From contig CP091724.1 in the NCBI GenBank assembly GCA_022009795.1, positions 1,913,501-1,977,500 on the forward strand: a DNA stretch of 64,000 nt, read 5' to 3'. The position numbers were made by a program, and so were the translations under genes. Below, in pieces: positions 1-8,421 of this stretch (its first letter is position 1; each line of letters opens with the position of its first letter). Origin of the DNA: Anaerotruncus sp. GTDB taxonomy: Bacteria > Bacillota > Clostridia > Oscillospirales > Acutalibacteraceae. The notes under the pieces were generated by a model that did no database searches, was not told where the DNA came from, and saw only the letters and a program-made list of their open reading frames with translations.

Positions 1-855
1 TTTAAATATCCCAACACCGCGCGCGACGCGAAGGACAGATTGCTCTGCGCCGCTGCTATCGGCGTAACAAACGATATGCTCGACAGAGCTAAGGCTTTGG
101 CAGATGCTCAGGTAGACGCGTTTATTCTTGATTCGGCTCACGGCCATTCAAAGAATATTCTTAAAGCCGTTGAAACGGTTAAAAACGCTTTCCCGGAAAT
201 TTCCCTTATCGCCGGCAATGTTGCCACGGCAGAGGGCACGGAGGCTCTTATTAAAGCAGGCGCAGATGCTGTTAAGGTCGGCATAGGCCCCGGCTCAATC
301 TGCACCACCCGCGTTGTTGCCGGTATCGGCGTTCCGCAAATCACCGCTATTTATGACAGCGCCGAAATGGCTGATAAATACGGCATCCCGATTATCGCAG
401 ACGGCGGTATTAAATACAGCGGCGAAATCGTTAAGGCCATTGCCGCAGGCGGCAGCGTTGTTATGGTAGGCTCTCTTGTTGCGGGCTGTGAGGAATCACC
501 CGGAGATACGGAAATTTATCAGGGCCGTCAGTTTAAGGTTTATCGCGGCATGGGCTCTCTCGGCGCAATGAACAAAGGCTCGGCAGACAGATATTTCCAA
601 ACCGGCACCAAAAAGTTCGTTCCGGAAGGTGTTGAAGGCCGTGTGCCTTATAAGGGACCCGTCGGCGACACCGTATTCCAAATGATGGGCGGTCTTCGCT
701 CCGGTATGGGCTATGTGGGTTGCCACAGCATTGAAGAGCTTCGCACAAATGCAAAATTCATAAAGATAACAGGTGCAGGCTTGGTTGAAAGCCATCCGCA
801 CGATGTTTATATCACCAAAGAAGCTCCTAACTATTCGGGCAGCAAACAGGATTGA
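1..855 (+). CDS. guaB: IMP dehydrogenase, 3' part (start outside window)
   Basis: IMP dehydrogenase oxidises IMP to XMP with NAD+, the committed step of GMP synthesis in the cytosol. The open frame runs in from base 1 without a start, so the N-terminal part is missing. The visible part carries the catalytic-loop signature GIGPGSICTTR with the active-site Cys, then the phosphate-binding DGGIKYSGE and the GGSVVMVGSLVAG stretch of the TIM barrel. The tail with EGVEGRVPYKG and GLRSGMGYVG is typical of the family flap and C-terminus. A clear hairpin terminator follows the stop. Identification is certain; only the true start is unknown. Confidence 0.97.
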   Translation, partial: FKYPNTARDAKDRLLCAAAIGVTNDMLDRAKALADAQVDAFILDSAHGHSKNILKAVETVKNAFPEISLIAGNVATAEGTEALIKAGADAVKVGIGPGSICTTRVVAGIGVPQITAIYDSAEMADKYGIPIIADGGIKYSGEIVKAIAAGGSVVMVGSLVAGCEESPGDTEIYQGRQFKVYRGMGSLGAMNKGSADRYFQTGTKKFVPEGVEGRVPYKGPVGDTVFQMMGGLRSGMGYVGCHSIEELRTNAKFIKITGAGLVESHPHDVYITKEAPNYSGSKQD

Positions 856-867
856 TCATTTAAAACC

Positions 868-905
868 AAGGGGCGTTAAACGGCAGTTGTTTAATGCCCT
901 TTTCT
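868..905 (+). terminator. Rho-independent terminator after guaB
   Basis: Arms GGGGCGTTAAAC and GTTTAATGCCC pair with one G-U and are followed by a short T run. It closes the guaB transcript 13 bases after its stop. Confidence 0.75.
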
Positions 906-913
906 ATTGAGGG

Positions 914-1757
914 ATGATGATGGAAAACAAGGTTTCCAAATGGCAAAAATTCAAAAAGTTTCTGAAAAGAAATATGACCCCCACTTGGGCAAATCATTTT
1001 TCTTATCAAGTGGCGGCATTTCTTGTTTCAGTTGCGCTTGTTGCGGGGGTCGCAACATATGCCATCACGAAATCCTATGATGAAAGGACGCTGAAATTTG
1101 TGGATGGCTTCACCGTCACCGCACACACGGGTTCTCTCGGCGCGGAGGATAATTCTCTTGAATTTGTTCAGGCGGCTCTTGATAACAATGTTGCCGTTAT
1201 GGAAATTGATATTCGCCAAAGGCCGGATAAAACTCTTGTTATGAATCATGATATTGCGGTAACAAACAGTGACGGAGTGCCCGTTGCAGATGCTTTTAAA
1301 TTGCTTCAGGGCGGCACCTGCCTTATAAATCTTGATATCAAGGAAACACGAACTTTAAACGCTCTTCACGACTTGCTTGTGGAATATAATTTGCTCGACA
1401 GAGCGTTTTTAACCGGTATCAGTCAGCCGGATGTTAAGGCGGTTAAGGATTCGGCCTGCTGCGATATGGAGTATTATTTAAATTATCAGCCTTCTCGCTT
1501 TAAGATTTTTCGGCGAGGATTATCAAAAAAAGCTGCTGCAAATTCTTGATGAAACGGGTGCGGTTGGAATAAACTGCAATTTCACCGGGGCAAGCGGCAC
1601 GCTTTCAAAGCTTCTTCACGAAAACGGCTACAAGCTTTCCGTGTGGACTGTTAATCAAACAATCATAATGAAACGAATTCTTGTTTTAAAGCCCGATAAT
1701 ATTACCACAAAGCAGTATGAAAAGCTTAATTCGGTTATAGAAAACTGGGGAAAATAA
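914..1757 (+). CDS. membrane-anchored glycerophosphodiester phosphodiesterase-like protein, variant active site
   Basis: GDPD-family TIM-barrel protein, about 280 residues. A single N-terminal membrane helix lies at roughly residues 29-50, so the domain probably faces outward. The metal-site EID (MEIDIRQ) and NHD (VMNHD) are present, but the usual HRG of the first strand is HTG, so the conserved Arg is replaced. The reading frame breaks near 1507-1512 in a T run. Removing one T restores IFGEDYQKKLLQ and continues to VWTVNQ and DNITT, which are normal C-terminal GDPD motifs. The nitroreductase begins 3 bases after the stop, so the genes probably form an operon. Hydrolysis of glycerophosphodiesters is the family role; whether this variant is active is uncertain. 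Confidence 0.75.
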
Positions 1758-1760
1758 ATA

Positions 1761-2532
1761 ATGACAAATGCAGAATACCTGATTGCAATAGATAAGCGCC
1801 GCTCGCGCCGCGCCTTTAAGCCTAAGCCGCTTGATGACGATGTTAAGCAGCTTATAAAAGAACTGGTGGCTTATGTGAATGAAAAAGCAGGGCTTGATTT
1901 TATTTTTATTGACGATGCACGCTTTGCCTTCAATGTGCAGTCCGGAATGACGAGCCTTATCGCAGTTTGCGGTCCGGACACCATCCCTGCAAGGCAGGCA
2001 TGCGGCTATTACGGCGAAACGATTGTGCTTCAATGCGCTTTCCACGGCATAGGCAGCTGCTGGGTAGGCAGTTATAATGAAAAACAAAGTGCTTGAAAAG
2101 CTTGATTTGCCGAAAGGGCACAGGCTTTATTGCGTTATTGCAATCGGCAATGTTTCGGAAAAGCTAAGTGTTAAAGAAAAAATGATATATGCCGCCACGC
2201 ACAAAAACAGCAAGCCTTATCAAAAAATGTTTGAATTTTGTGATGATGTGATATCTCCGCAGGTTGCGTTTGCAATGCAGCAGGTTGAAAAAGCACCCAG
2301 CTCCGTAAACCGCCGCCCGGTTAAATTCAGGTATGAAAACGGCGAAATTTCCGCTTATGTGGAGGAGCCGTATTCGGATAAAAGCATCGATTTCGGTATA
2401 GCACAGCTTCATTTCCAAATCGGAATGTCTGCCAAGGGGGTTAAAGGCAGATGGGAGGACGGACGATTTGTAATCGATTCGGGGCAGATTTTAAAATTCC
2501 CCAATGCGGCAAATTCAAAAAAAGGGAGATGA
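1761..2532 (+). CDS. nitroreductase family protein
   Basis: FMN-dependent nitroreductase-like protein of about 256 residues. The N-terminus IDKRRSRRAFKPKPL is the flavin-phosphate binding RRS/R element. GETIVLQCAFHGIGSCWVGSY is followed by a second half with IAIGNVSEK, KAPSSVNRRPVKF and the closing DFGIAQLHFQI, all typical of the family. The frame breaks at an A5 run near 2078-2082 and one extra base explains it. Its stop (TGA) overlaps the ATG of the following GDPD gene, so the two are translationally coupled. The substrate cannot be told from sequence. Confidence 0.8.
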
Positions 2533-3410
2533 TGAAGGCAATGAGTGAAAATAACACTGCCAAAAAGAAAATGAGTAAAAAGAAAAAAATATTGATTATC
2601 GTGCTCAGCGTGCTGCTTGCGCTTATTGTGCTTGTGGTTGCGGCGGGCCTTATCGCTCTTAATCAATATTGCAAAACCGCAGATTACACCGTTTATCAAA
2701 CATCGGAAAATGTTAATCTTGTGGCGCACAGAGGCTTCAGGGCGGTTGCCCCGGAAAACACCGCTCCCGCATTTGAAGAGGCGGGCAAGGCCGGCTTTTA
2801 CGGTGCCGAGTGCGATGTTTACAGAACCAAGGACGGAACTTGGGTTATTCAACACGATTTTAACACCTATCGTATGACGGACGGTGCCTCAAAGGTTGAA
2901 AACAAAACTCTTGATGAGCTTATGCAGGAAACCGTGGACAACGGCGTTAATATCGATGATTACAGCAATTTAAAAATTTGCACCCTGCATGAATATCTTA
3001 ATATTTGCAGCAGGTATTCTATGGTGCCCGTTATTGAGCTTAAAAGCGCAAATAATGTTGAACATTATGATGAAATCATAGATTTGCTCACAGTTTATCC
3101 CGATTTAAAGCCCGTGTTTATTTCCTTTAAATACGAAAATTTGCAGGCCATGCGTAAGCTGACTGACGCACCTTGCTGGTATATTGTGCAAAAAATCACG
3201 GATGAGGATATCCAAAAGGCAGTTGAAATCGGCGGAGATTGCGGCATAGATTTCAACTATAAAAAAGAGGAAAACACAGATGAAATCATTAAAAAATGCG
3301 TTGATGCCGGCTTAACCGTCGGCGCATGGACGGTTGATGACCCCGAAGCCGTTTCACGCCTTTCTTCGCTCGGTGTAAAATATATAACAACAGATAATAT
3401 CGAATATTGA
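2532..3410 (+). CDS. membrane-anchored glycerophosphodiester phosphodiesterase
   Basis: Intact reading frame of about 290 residues. A Lys-rich N-terminus precedes one long hydrophobic helix (about residues 20-42, ILIIVLSVLLALIVLVV) that anchors an extracytoplasmic GDPD domain. The complete catalytic set is visible: AHRGFRAVAPENT (HRG and EN), ECDVYRTKDG (ExD) and IQHD. The C-terminal VGAWTVDDPEAV and KYITTDN close the barrel. The family hydrolyses glycerophosphodiesters to sn-glycerol 3-phosphate and an alcohol. I chose the ATG at 2532, behind GGGAG and overlapping the upstream stop; 2541 is an alternative. It pairs with the divergent paralogue at 914-1757. Confidence 0.9.
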   Translation: MKAMSENNTAKKKMSKKKKILIIVLSVLLALIVLVVAAGLIALNQYCKTADYTVYQTSENVNLVAHRGFRAVAPENTAPAFEEAGKAGFYGAECDVYRTKDGTWVIQHDFNTYRMTDGASKVENKTLDELMQETVDNGVNIDDYSNLKICTLHEYLNICSRYSMVPVIELKSANNVEHYDEIIDLLTVYPDLKPVFISFKYENLQAMRKLTDAPCWYIVQKITDEDIQKAVEIGGDCGIDFNYKKEENTDEIIKKCVDAGLTVGAWTVDDPEAVSRLSSLGVKYITTDNIEY

Positions 3411-3413
3411 TGC

Positions 3414-3482
3414 AAAAAAACGGGCTTGATTTTTGCCCGCTTTTTAGGGCGGCGGATTAAATTTCGCCGCCCGATTTTTTTG
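3414..3482. terminator. Two consecutive hairpin terminators
   Basis: CGGGC...GCCCG followed by TTTTT (3414-3445), then GGGCGGCG...CGCCGCCC followed by seven Ts (3447-3482). The second is strong and may work in both directions between the GDPD gene and the small minus-strand ORF. Confidence 0.85.
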
Positions 3483-3499
3483 ATGGCTTTAATATTATG

Positions 3500-3659
3500 T
3501 TAAATTTGCCGAATTTGGGCTTTGATTCTGTGTATGGTGTCACTGTACATGCGGCATGTGTTCGGAGAGAGTTGTCCGTATACAGTGTGAAGATACCACA
3601 AATCCATAAGGCGATATAGTGTTCTTTCGTTTTTTTGGTATTTCTGACAGTAATTTCAT
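3500..3659 (-). CDS. small hypothetical protein (frame-broken)
   Basis: Reading the minus strand, a GGAGG (3668-3672) sits 8 bases before an ATG at 3659. The ORF starts MKLLSE. With a frame correction in the seven-base A run (plus-strand T run 3631-3637) it continues as ERTLYRLMDLWYLHTVYGQ to a stop at 3500, about 53 residues. Uncorrected, it stops earlier after about 40 residues. The good ribosome site and protein-like composition after repair are the only support. I do not recognise a family. Confidence 0.35.
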
Positions 3660-3682
3660 AATTTAAACCTCCGTTTAATTTG

Positions 3683-4094
3683 ATATCACTATCATATTAC
3701 GCATATATTCAATTTCAATCATCATCATATCAATCTTTTTGATTTTTAACGCAGTTTTTTTAACATCTTTGGAAATCCTATATTCTGTAAGATAGATATG
3801 ATAGATATATAAATATAACTATATATCATTCTGATTATATATCATTTTAATTATGCATATACGTTTTGTTATAATCACAAAATGTGATAATCACAAAACG
3901 TACTTTTCACAAAGTGCACAATTTCAACATTGCTTTTTTGTGCAAGTTGTGAAACATACGAAATGTATATATCACGATAACAGTCCCAAAAAGGAAAAAG
4001 ACGGAAAAAAATTCCGCCTTTTTGAAAAAAATTATTGACAACTTGCAAATTAACTATTAAGATTAGTCTTAGAAATAAAAAAAGACAACCTCAT
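3683..4094. other. AT-rich stretch without a recognised gene
   Basis: Very AT-rich spacer with short dyads (GATATATAAATATAACTATATATC-like runs) and repeated CACAAA words. One 61-codon ORF here has no ribosome site and an unlikely composition, so I do not call it. Confidence 0.6.
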
Positions 4095-4158
4095 ATATAT
4101 CCACCCGCGCCAACGGGTCGGATATATCCCGGAATATGTTATACAACCTAACATATTC
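4095..4158. other. two tandem perfect hairpins, possible small RNA or attenuator
   Basis: Hairpin 1 pairs ATATATCC-ACCCG with CGGGT-C-GGATATAT around a CGCCAA loop. Hairpin 2 pairs GAATATGTTA with TAACATATTC around a 7-base loop. They are five bases apart and neither has a T tract directly after it. They lie in a gene-free stretch downstream of the minus-strand tRNAs. Confidence 0.5.
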
Positions 4159-4339
4159 GGTTTTCAGTTGCCGTTTTTTTCTGTATTAAGATTATGGATT
4201 AAATGCGTTCAATTGTCAAGCCATATGTTATTATAGCATATTCGGCTTGGCTTTTTTTGTTTTACAAGTAAATATAATCTGATGATCAAATTCTTTTTTT
4301 ATATGTTGTATTTGATTTTGCACTAATCCTTGTAAATGC

Positions 4340-4367
4340 AAACTCCCAATCATATGATTGGGAGTTT
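4340..4367 (-). terminator. perfect palindrome downstream of the tRNA pair
   Basis: AAACTCCCAAT / ATTGGGAGTTT around CATATG, immediately 3' of tRNA-Tyr on the minus strand. The T tail is short, so it may serve as an RNA 3' end or processing hairpin as much as a terminator. Confidence 0.6.
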
Positions 4368-4370
4368 GCT

Positions 4371-4455
4371 TGGTGGGAGAGAGTGGATTCGAACCACTGA
4401 AGTCAGTGACGACAGATTTACAGTCTGTTCCCTTTGGCCGCTCGGGAACTCTCCC
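4371..4455 (-). tRNA. tRNA-Tyr (anticodon GTA)
   Basis: Acceptor stem GGGAGAG/CTCTCCC, discriminator A and encoded CCA. The anticodon loop is CTGTAAA with GTA, there is a long class II variable arm, and the T arm reads GTGGTTCGAATCCAC. All cloverleaf parts can be folded by eye. Confidence 0.95.
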
Positions 4456-4500
4456 ATATTTATTGGTATCCCGTATTAAGAAATGCGGCATACCAAATTT

Positions 4501-4576
4501 TGGAGCTGGTGAACGGACTTGAACCCCTGACCTGCTGATTACAAATCAGCTGCTCTACCAACTGAGCTACACCAGC
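4501..4576 (-). tRNA. tRNA-Thr (anticodon TGT)
   Basis: Acceptor GCTGGTG/CACCAGC, discriminator U with encoded CCA, D arm AGCTCAGTTGGTAGAGC, anticodon loop ATTTGTAAT with TGT, T arm GGGGTTCAAGTCC. It lies 45 bases upstream of tRNA-Tyr on the same strand, so the two are probably cotranscribed. Confidence 0.95.
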
Positions 4577-4701
4577 GTTTCTTAACGCCTTAATAATATA
4601 GCATATGGAAACCCGATAGTCAAGCCTTTTTTTCAAATTTAGTGGCGAAAAAAATTTATGCGGGCATAATATAACGGTGAAGTTATATATGAGGTGATAC
4701 C

Positions 4702-6561
4702 ATGTGCGGAATTGCAGGAATGTTATCTGAAGATATTGATTTGAGGCAGCGCAGGGAGCTTGCCGCAAAAATCGGCAGCAGTTTAAGGCTTCGCGGGCCT
4801 GACGGAGCCGGCTATTTCACAAAGCCTTATATTTCGCTCATCCACAGGCGGCTTGCCGTGATTGATCCCGAAAACGGCGCACAGCCGATGAGCTTCGGTA
4901 AATACACAATAACATACAACGGCGAAATTTATAATACGGATGAAATCCGAAACGAGCTTAAAAGTATCGGCTACACTTTTTCCACAAATTGCGACACGGA
5001 AGTGATTTTAAAGGCATACGATTGCTGGAAAGAGAAAAGCTGCAAAAAGCTGAACGGAATTTTTGCATTTGCAGTGTGGGACGATGAAGCGCGAAGGCTT
5101 TTTCTTTGCCGCGACAGAATCGGCGTTAAGCCGCTTTTCTATGCTCAAAAGCAAGGCATATTTGCCTTTGCCAGCCGCATAAAAAGCCTGCTCTTAATTC
5201 CTGAAATTTCGGCGGATGTTGATGAAAACGGGCTAAACGAAATTTTTATGCTCGGCCCCGCCAAGCCGATAGGCTCAGCTGTTTTTAAAGACATAAAAGA
5301 GCTTCCGCCCGCATGCTTTATGACCGTTAGCGGCAAAAAAACCGAAATTCATAAATATTGGCAAATTACGGCGGCGAAGCACACGGAAAGCGAAGCCGAA
5401 ACGATTGAGCACACGCATTATCTTGTTTCGGACGCAATCAGAAGGCAGCTTGTTTCCGATGTGCCGCTTTGCACTTTTTTGAGCGGCGGGCTTGATTCTT
5501 CAATAATCAGCCGCATAGCTTCGGACGGTGCAAAATCGCACGGCAGGCGGCTTTGCACGTATTCCGTTGATTATACGGATAACGACAAATTCTTTAAAGA
5601 AAGCCTTTTTCAGCCGAATAAGGACAGTGATTATATTTCGCTGATTTCAAATTATATCGGCAGTAAGCACAAAAACATTGTGCTTGATAACAAAGCGGTG
5701 GCGCACGCGCTGGAGGAAAGCACCGAGGCGCGCAGCTTGCCCGGATTTACGGATGTTGATTCATCGCTGCTTCTGTTTTGCCGCGAGGTGCAAAGGGAGC
5801 AAACCGTGGCTCTGTCCGGCGAATGTGCGGATGAGATATTCGGCGGCTACCCGTGGTACCACAACAAAGATATTCTCTTTGAAGAAACTTTTCCGTGGAG
5901 TCGTTCAATCGATGTGCGCCAAAGCATATTGAAGCCGGGGCTTTTGAAAAACGGCGGTGAATTTGTGCATGAAAAATACCTTGAAACGGTGAAATCCGCA
6001 TCATACCTTGAAAGCGATTCAAAAATGGAGCGCAGAATGCGCGAGATGTTTATGCTGAACATGGATTGGTTTATGCAAACGCTGCTTATGCGCAAGGATA
6101 TGATGAGCATGCATTGCTCGCTTGAGGTTAGGGTGCCGTTTTGCGATTATCGCATAGTTGAATACGCCTACAATATGCCGTGGAAGTTTAAATCGCCGGG
6201 CGGCAGGGAAAAGGGTGTGCTTCGCAGGGCTTTTGAAAACGAGCTTCCCTATGAAATTGCGTGGCGCAAAAAAAGTCCTTATCCCAAAACACACAATCCC
6301 ATATATTTTAAAGAGGTTTGCAAAATGGCGGAAGCCGTGCTTGCAGATAAAACCACGCCCTTGCACGAAATGCTAAACGAAGCGAAAATCCGCGAACTTA
6401 TGCGCGATCCTGACGCCTTGCCTGAGCCTTGGTACGGGCAATTGATGCGCGGACCGCAGGTGCTGGCATATATTGTGCAAATTTATTATTGGATAAAAAG
6501 ATTGCAATGTGAATTTTTATATAGGCGGTCGGTGCTTTGTGAGCTGCCGAGGAATTTTTAA
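4702..6561 (+). CDS. asnB: asparagine synthetase (glutamine-hydrolysing)
   Basis: Makes asparagine from aspartate, ATP and glutamine. MCGIAG at the start gives the N-terminal catalytic Cys of the class II glutaminase domain (about residues 1-200), with RGPDGAG and YNGEIYN. The synthetase domain begins near residue 230 and carries the PP-loop LSGGLDSS (Ser261-Ser266). SVDYTDND and SGECADEIFGGYPW are typical of AsnB. Length 619 matches the family. The ORF is intact and starts 5 bases after GAGGTGA. The C-terminal stop lies at the left edge of the long nested palindrome that follows. Confidence 0.95.
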   Translation: MCGIAGMLSEDIDLRQRRELAAKIGSSLRLRGPDGAGYFTKPYISLIHRRLAVIDPENGAQPMSFGKYTITYNGEIYNTDEIRNELKSIGYTFSTNCDTEVILKAYDCWKEKSCKKLNGIFAFAVWDDEARRLFLCRDRIGVKPLFYAQKQGIFAFASRIKSLLLIPEISADVDENGLNEIFMLGPAKPIGSAVFKDIKELPPACFMTVSGKKTEIHKYWQITAAKHTESEAETIEHTHYLVSDAIRRQLVSDVPLCTFLSGGLDSSIISRIASDGAKSHGRRLCTYSVDYTDNDKFFKESLFQPNKDSDYISLISNYIGSKHKNIVLDNKAVAHALEESTEARSLPGFTDVDSSLLLFCREVQREQTVALSGECADEIFGGYPWYHNKDILFEETFPWSRSIDVRQSILKPGLLKNGGEFVHEKYLETVKSASYLESDSKMERRMREMFMLNMDWFMQTLLMRKDMMSMHCSLEVRVPFCDYRIVEYAYNMPWKFKSPGGREKGVLRRAFENELPYEIAWRKKSPYPKTHNPIYFKEVCKMAEAVLADKTTPLHEMLNEAKIRELMRDPDALPEPWYGQLMRGPQVLAYIVQIYYWIKRLQCEFLYRRSVLCELPRNF

Positions 6562-6846
6562 GCAGTCGGAAGTCGAACCCGATATGCCTAAAATGGGGCG
6601 GCGTGGCGACTTTTCACATTTTTTTGTTCTTGCCGTGCGTTAGCACGACTGCGGACGCAAAAAGCAAAAAAATTCATCCACGCCGACACCGTTTTTAGGT
6701 GCTGGCAGTTTAAAAAGCAAAACCGATTTTTTTGTGGGCAAGGCATAAAACGCAGTTAATCCTTTCGGATTAACGAGTATTTTTAACGCAGCACACGCAG
6801 AAATCGGTTGCTTTAAACCTTATTGTGTTCGATTCCCGTCTGCTTA
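6557..6846. repeat. nested inverted repeat, about 290 bp
   Basis: Three levels of dyad symmetry. The outer arms TTAAGCAG..CGG..TCGAAC..ATA (6557-6584) and their imperfect complement (6821-6846) enclose two long hairpins. Hairpin A (6586-6699) pairs CCTAAAA...GGCGTGG with CCACGCC...TTTTAGG and has an inner CGTGC-GTTA-GCACG. Hairpin B (about 6709-6819) pairs AGTTTAAA..GCAAAACCGATTT with AAATCGGTT..TTTAAAC and has an inner GTTAATCC/GGATTAAC. The outline is a three-way junction. No ORF in it looks real. It overlaps the last codon and stop of asnB. Confidence 0.8.
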
Positions 6847-6907
6847 AGCCGTGTTGTGCTTGAGTTTTGCCTGCCGAAGCATCCGAGCACGATATATTTT
6901 TAAAAGT

Positions 6908-6937
6908 GCGCCGCAATGAATTTGCGGCGCTTTTTTT
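6908..6937 (+). terminator. strong rho-independent terminator
   Basis: GCGCCGCAA / TTTGCGGCGC followed by seven Ts. It separates the palindrome region from the esterase promoter. Confidence 0.85.
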
Positions 6938-7044
6938 ATGCCGATTTTTTTGTAAAAAAAGCCGAAAAATCAATAGCTTGAAAGCGAATAAGTTTTTTTC
7001 GATAAAACAGATGGAATTTGAGGCGGCACAAAGCAATTATTTTA

Positions 7045-7074
7045 TTGATTTTTAACGCATATGTTTACTATAAT
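7045..7074 (+). promoter_or_regulatory. sigma-A-type promoter for the esterase-GH31 operon
   Basis: TTGATT, 18-base spacer, perfect TATAAT, 21 bases before the start codon of the esterase gene. Confidence 0.7.
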
Positions 7075-7095
7075 TAAAGCAAGAGGGTGAATTTT

Positions 7096-8421
7096 ATGAA
7101 CACGATTGAATTAAATGCAAACGGCTGCGTTTTTTTCACGGGCTTGAATTTGAAAAAGCGCACGGAATTTCGCGGCATAAGATACGCAAATGCAAAGCGC
7201 TGGGAATATCCCGAAATGTGCGAATACACCGGCGGCGGTTATGATGCCCGCAATTTCGGAAATTGCTCACCTCAGCACAGGGCATTTGAGGATGATGCCA
7301 CCGTAAATTCCTTTTACCACAAGGAATTTCGCAGGGGAGGCACCTTCACTTACGGCGAGGACTGCCTTTTCCTTAATATTTATGCGCCGAAAGAGGCGAA
7401 AAAAGCCCCCGTGCTGATTTATATTCACGGCGGCAGCTTCACGGGAGGCAGTGCAAACGAAGGGCATATCAGCGGCGAAAAATATGCCGAAAAGGGCATT
7501 GTTTTCGTGAGCATCAATTACAGGCTCGGCGCTTTCGGATTTTGCGCGCATCCCGATGTTGCAAGGGACGGTGCTTGCGGCAACTTCGGGCTTTACGATC
7601 AGCTGGCGGCAATTAAATGGGTAAAAAAATACATATCATATTTCGGCGGTGACGATGAAAACATAACTCTTTCGGGCCAAAGCGCGGGTGCAATGAGCGT
7701 GGATATACTTATATCAAGCCCGCTGTGCAAAGGCCTTGCCCAAAAGGCGATTTTGCTGAGCGCCGCAGGGCTTCAGCGCAAAATAGCGCGCCCTGTTAAG
7801 CCAAGCTCCGTAAAAGGCTTTTGGGAAAAAATAATGAAAAATGCAGGCGTGCAAACGATGGCACAGCTTAAAGAGATCGATGCCGAAAAGCTTTATTTTG
7901 CATGGAAAAAAGGCTGCAAAGAGGATAAACTCAGCATGCTTTACACCTTGCCCGTTTATGACGGCAAATTGCTCACAAAAGAAACCTTTAATATGCACAC
8001 GATTCCGCAGATGCCCAAAATAATCGGAATCACAACAGAGGATATGGTGCCCGCAGTTTTGCAAATTCTTGCGAAAAAGTGGATGAAAAACGATAAAAGC
8101 AATTGCTATCTTTATTGCTTTGCACGCCGACTGCCCGGCGATGAAAACGGCGCATGGCATGCAAGCGATTTGCTTTATGTTTTCGGCATGCTGAAAAACA
8201 GCTGGCGGCCGTTTGATAAAACCGATTACAAAATATCGGGTGAAATGATAAACGCGCTTTGCGAATTTGCCAAAAGCGGAAATCCGAATTGCGCCGAGCT
8301 GCCGAAATGGGAACCGGGATATAAAAAGGCGATGATATTCTGCGAAAACACGCAATTCACAAAGCTTCCCGGCAAATTGCTGTGGAAAAACACATTGTTT
8401 AACAGAGGACCTAAAGAATGA
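7096..8421 (+). CDS. type-B carboxylesterase / lipase family protein
   Basis: Alpha/beta-hydrolase of the carboxylesterase (PnbA-like) family, 441 residues, somewhat shorter than the usual 490-550. The early FRGIRYA and EDCLFLNIY are family signatures. IHGGSF (His111-Gly113) forms the oxyanion hole, GQSAG puts the nucleophile at Ser196, and HASDLLYVFG supplies the catalytic His (His355). No signal peptide is seen, so it is cytosolic. I start at ATG 7096 behind AGAGGGTG rather than the upstream GTG. Its stop overlaps the start of the GH31 gene (ATGA), suggesting coupled translation and possibly joint work on acylated glycosides, which is inference. Confidence 0.88.
   Translation: MNTIELNANGCVFFTGLNLKKRTEFRGIRYANAKRWEYPEMCEYTGGGYDARNFGNCSPQHRAFEDDATVNSFYHKEFRRGGTFTYGEDCLFLNIYAPKEAKKAPVLIYIHGGSFTGGSANEGHISGEKYAEKGIVFVSINYRLGAFGFCAHPDVARDGACGNFGLYDQLAAIKWVKKYISYFGGDDENITLSGQSAGAMSVDILISSPLCKGLAQKAILLSAAGLQRKIARPVKPSSVKGFWEKIMKNAGVQTMAQLKEIDAEKLYFAWKKGCKEDKLSMLYTLPVYDGKLLTKETFNMHTIPQMPKIIGITTEDMVPAVLQILAKKWMKNDKSNCYLYCFARRLPGDENGAWHASDLLYVFGMLKNSWRPFDKTDYKISGEMINALCEFAKSGNPNCAELPKWEPGYKKAMIFCENTQFTKLPGKLLWKNTLFNRGPKE

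Noticed and set aside
3853..4038. 61-codon ORF in the AT-rich spacer
   Set aside because: No ribosome site, His/Lys/Phe-rich chance composition, no link to neighbours.
4460..4768. 102-codon minus-strand ORF across tRNA-Thr
   Set aside because: It lies over a clear tRNA and the asnB start and has no ribosome site.
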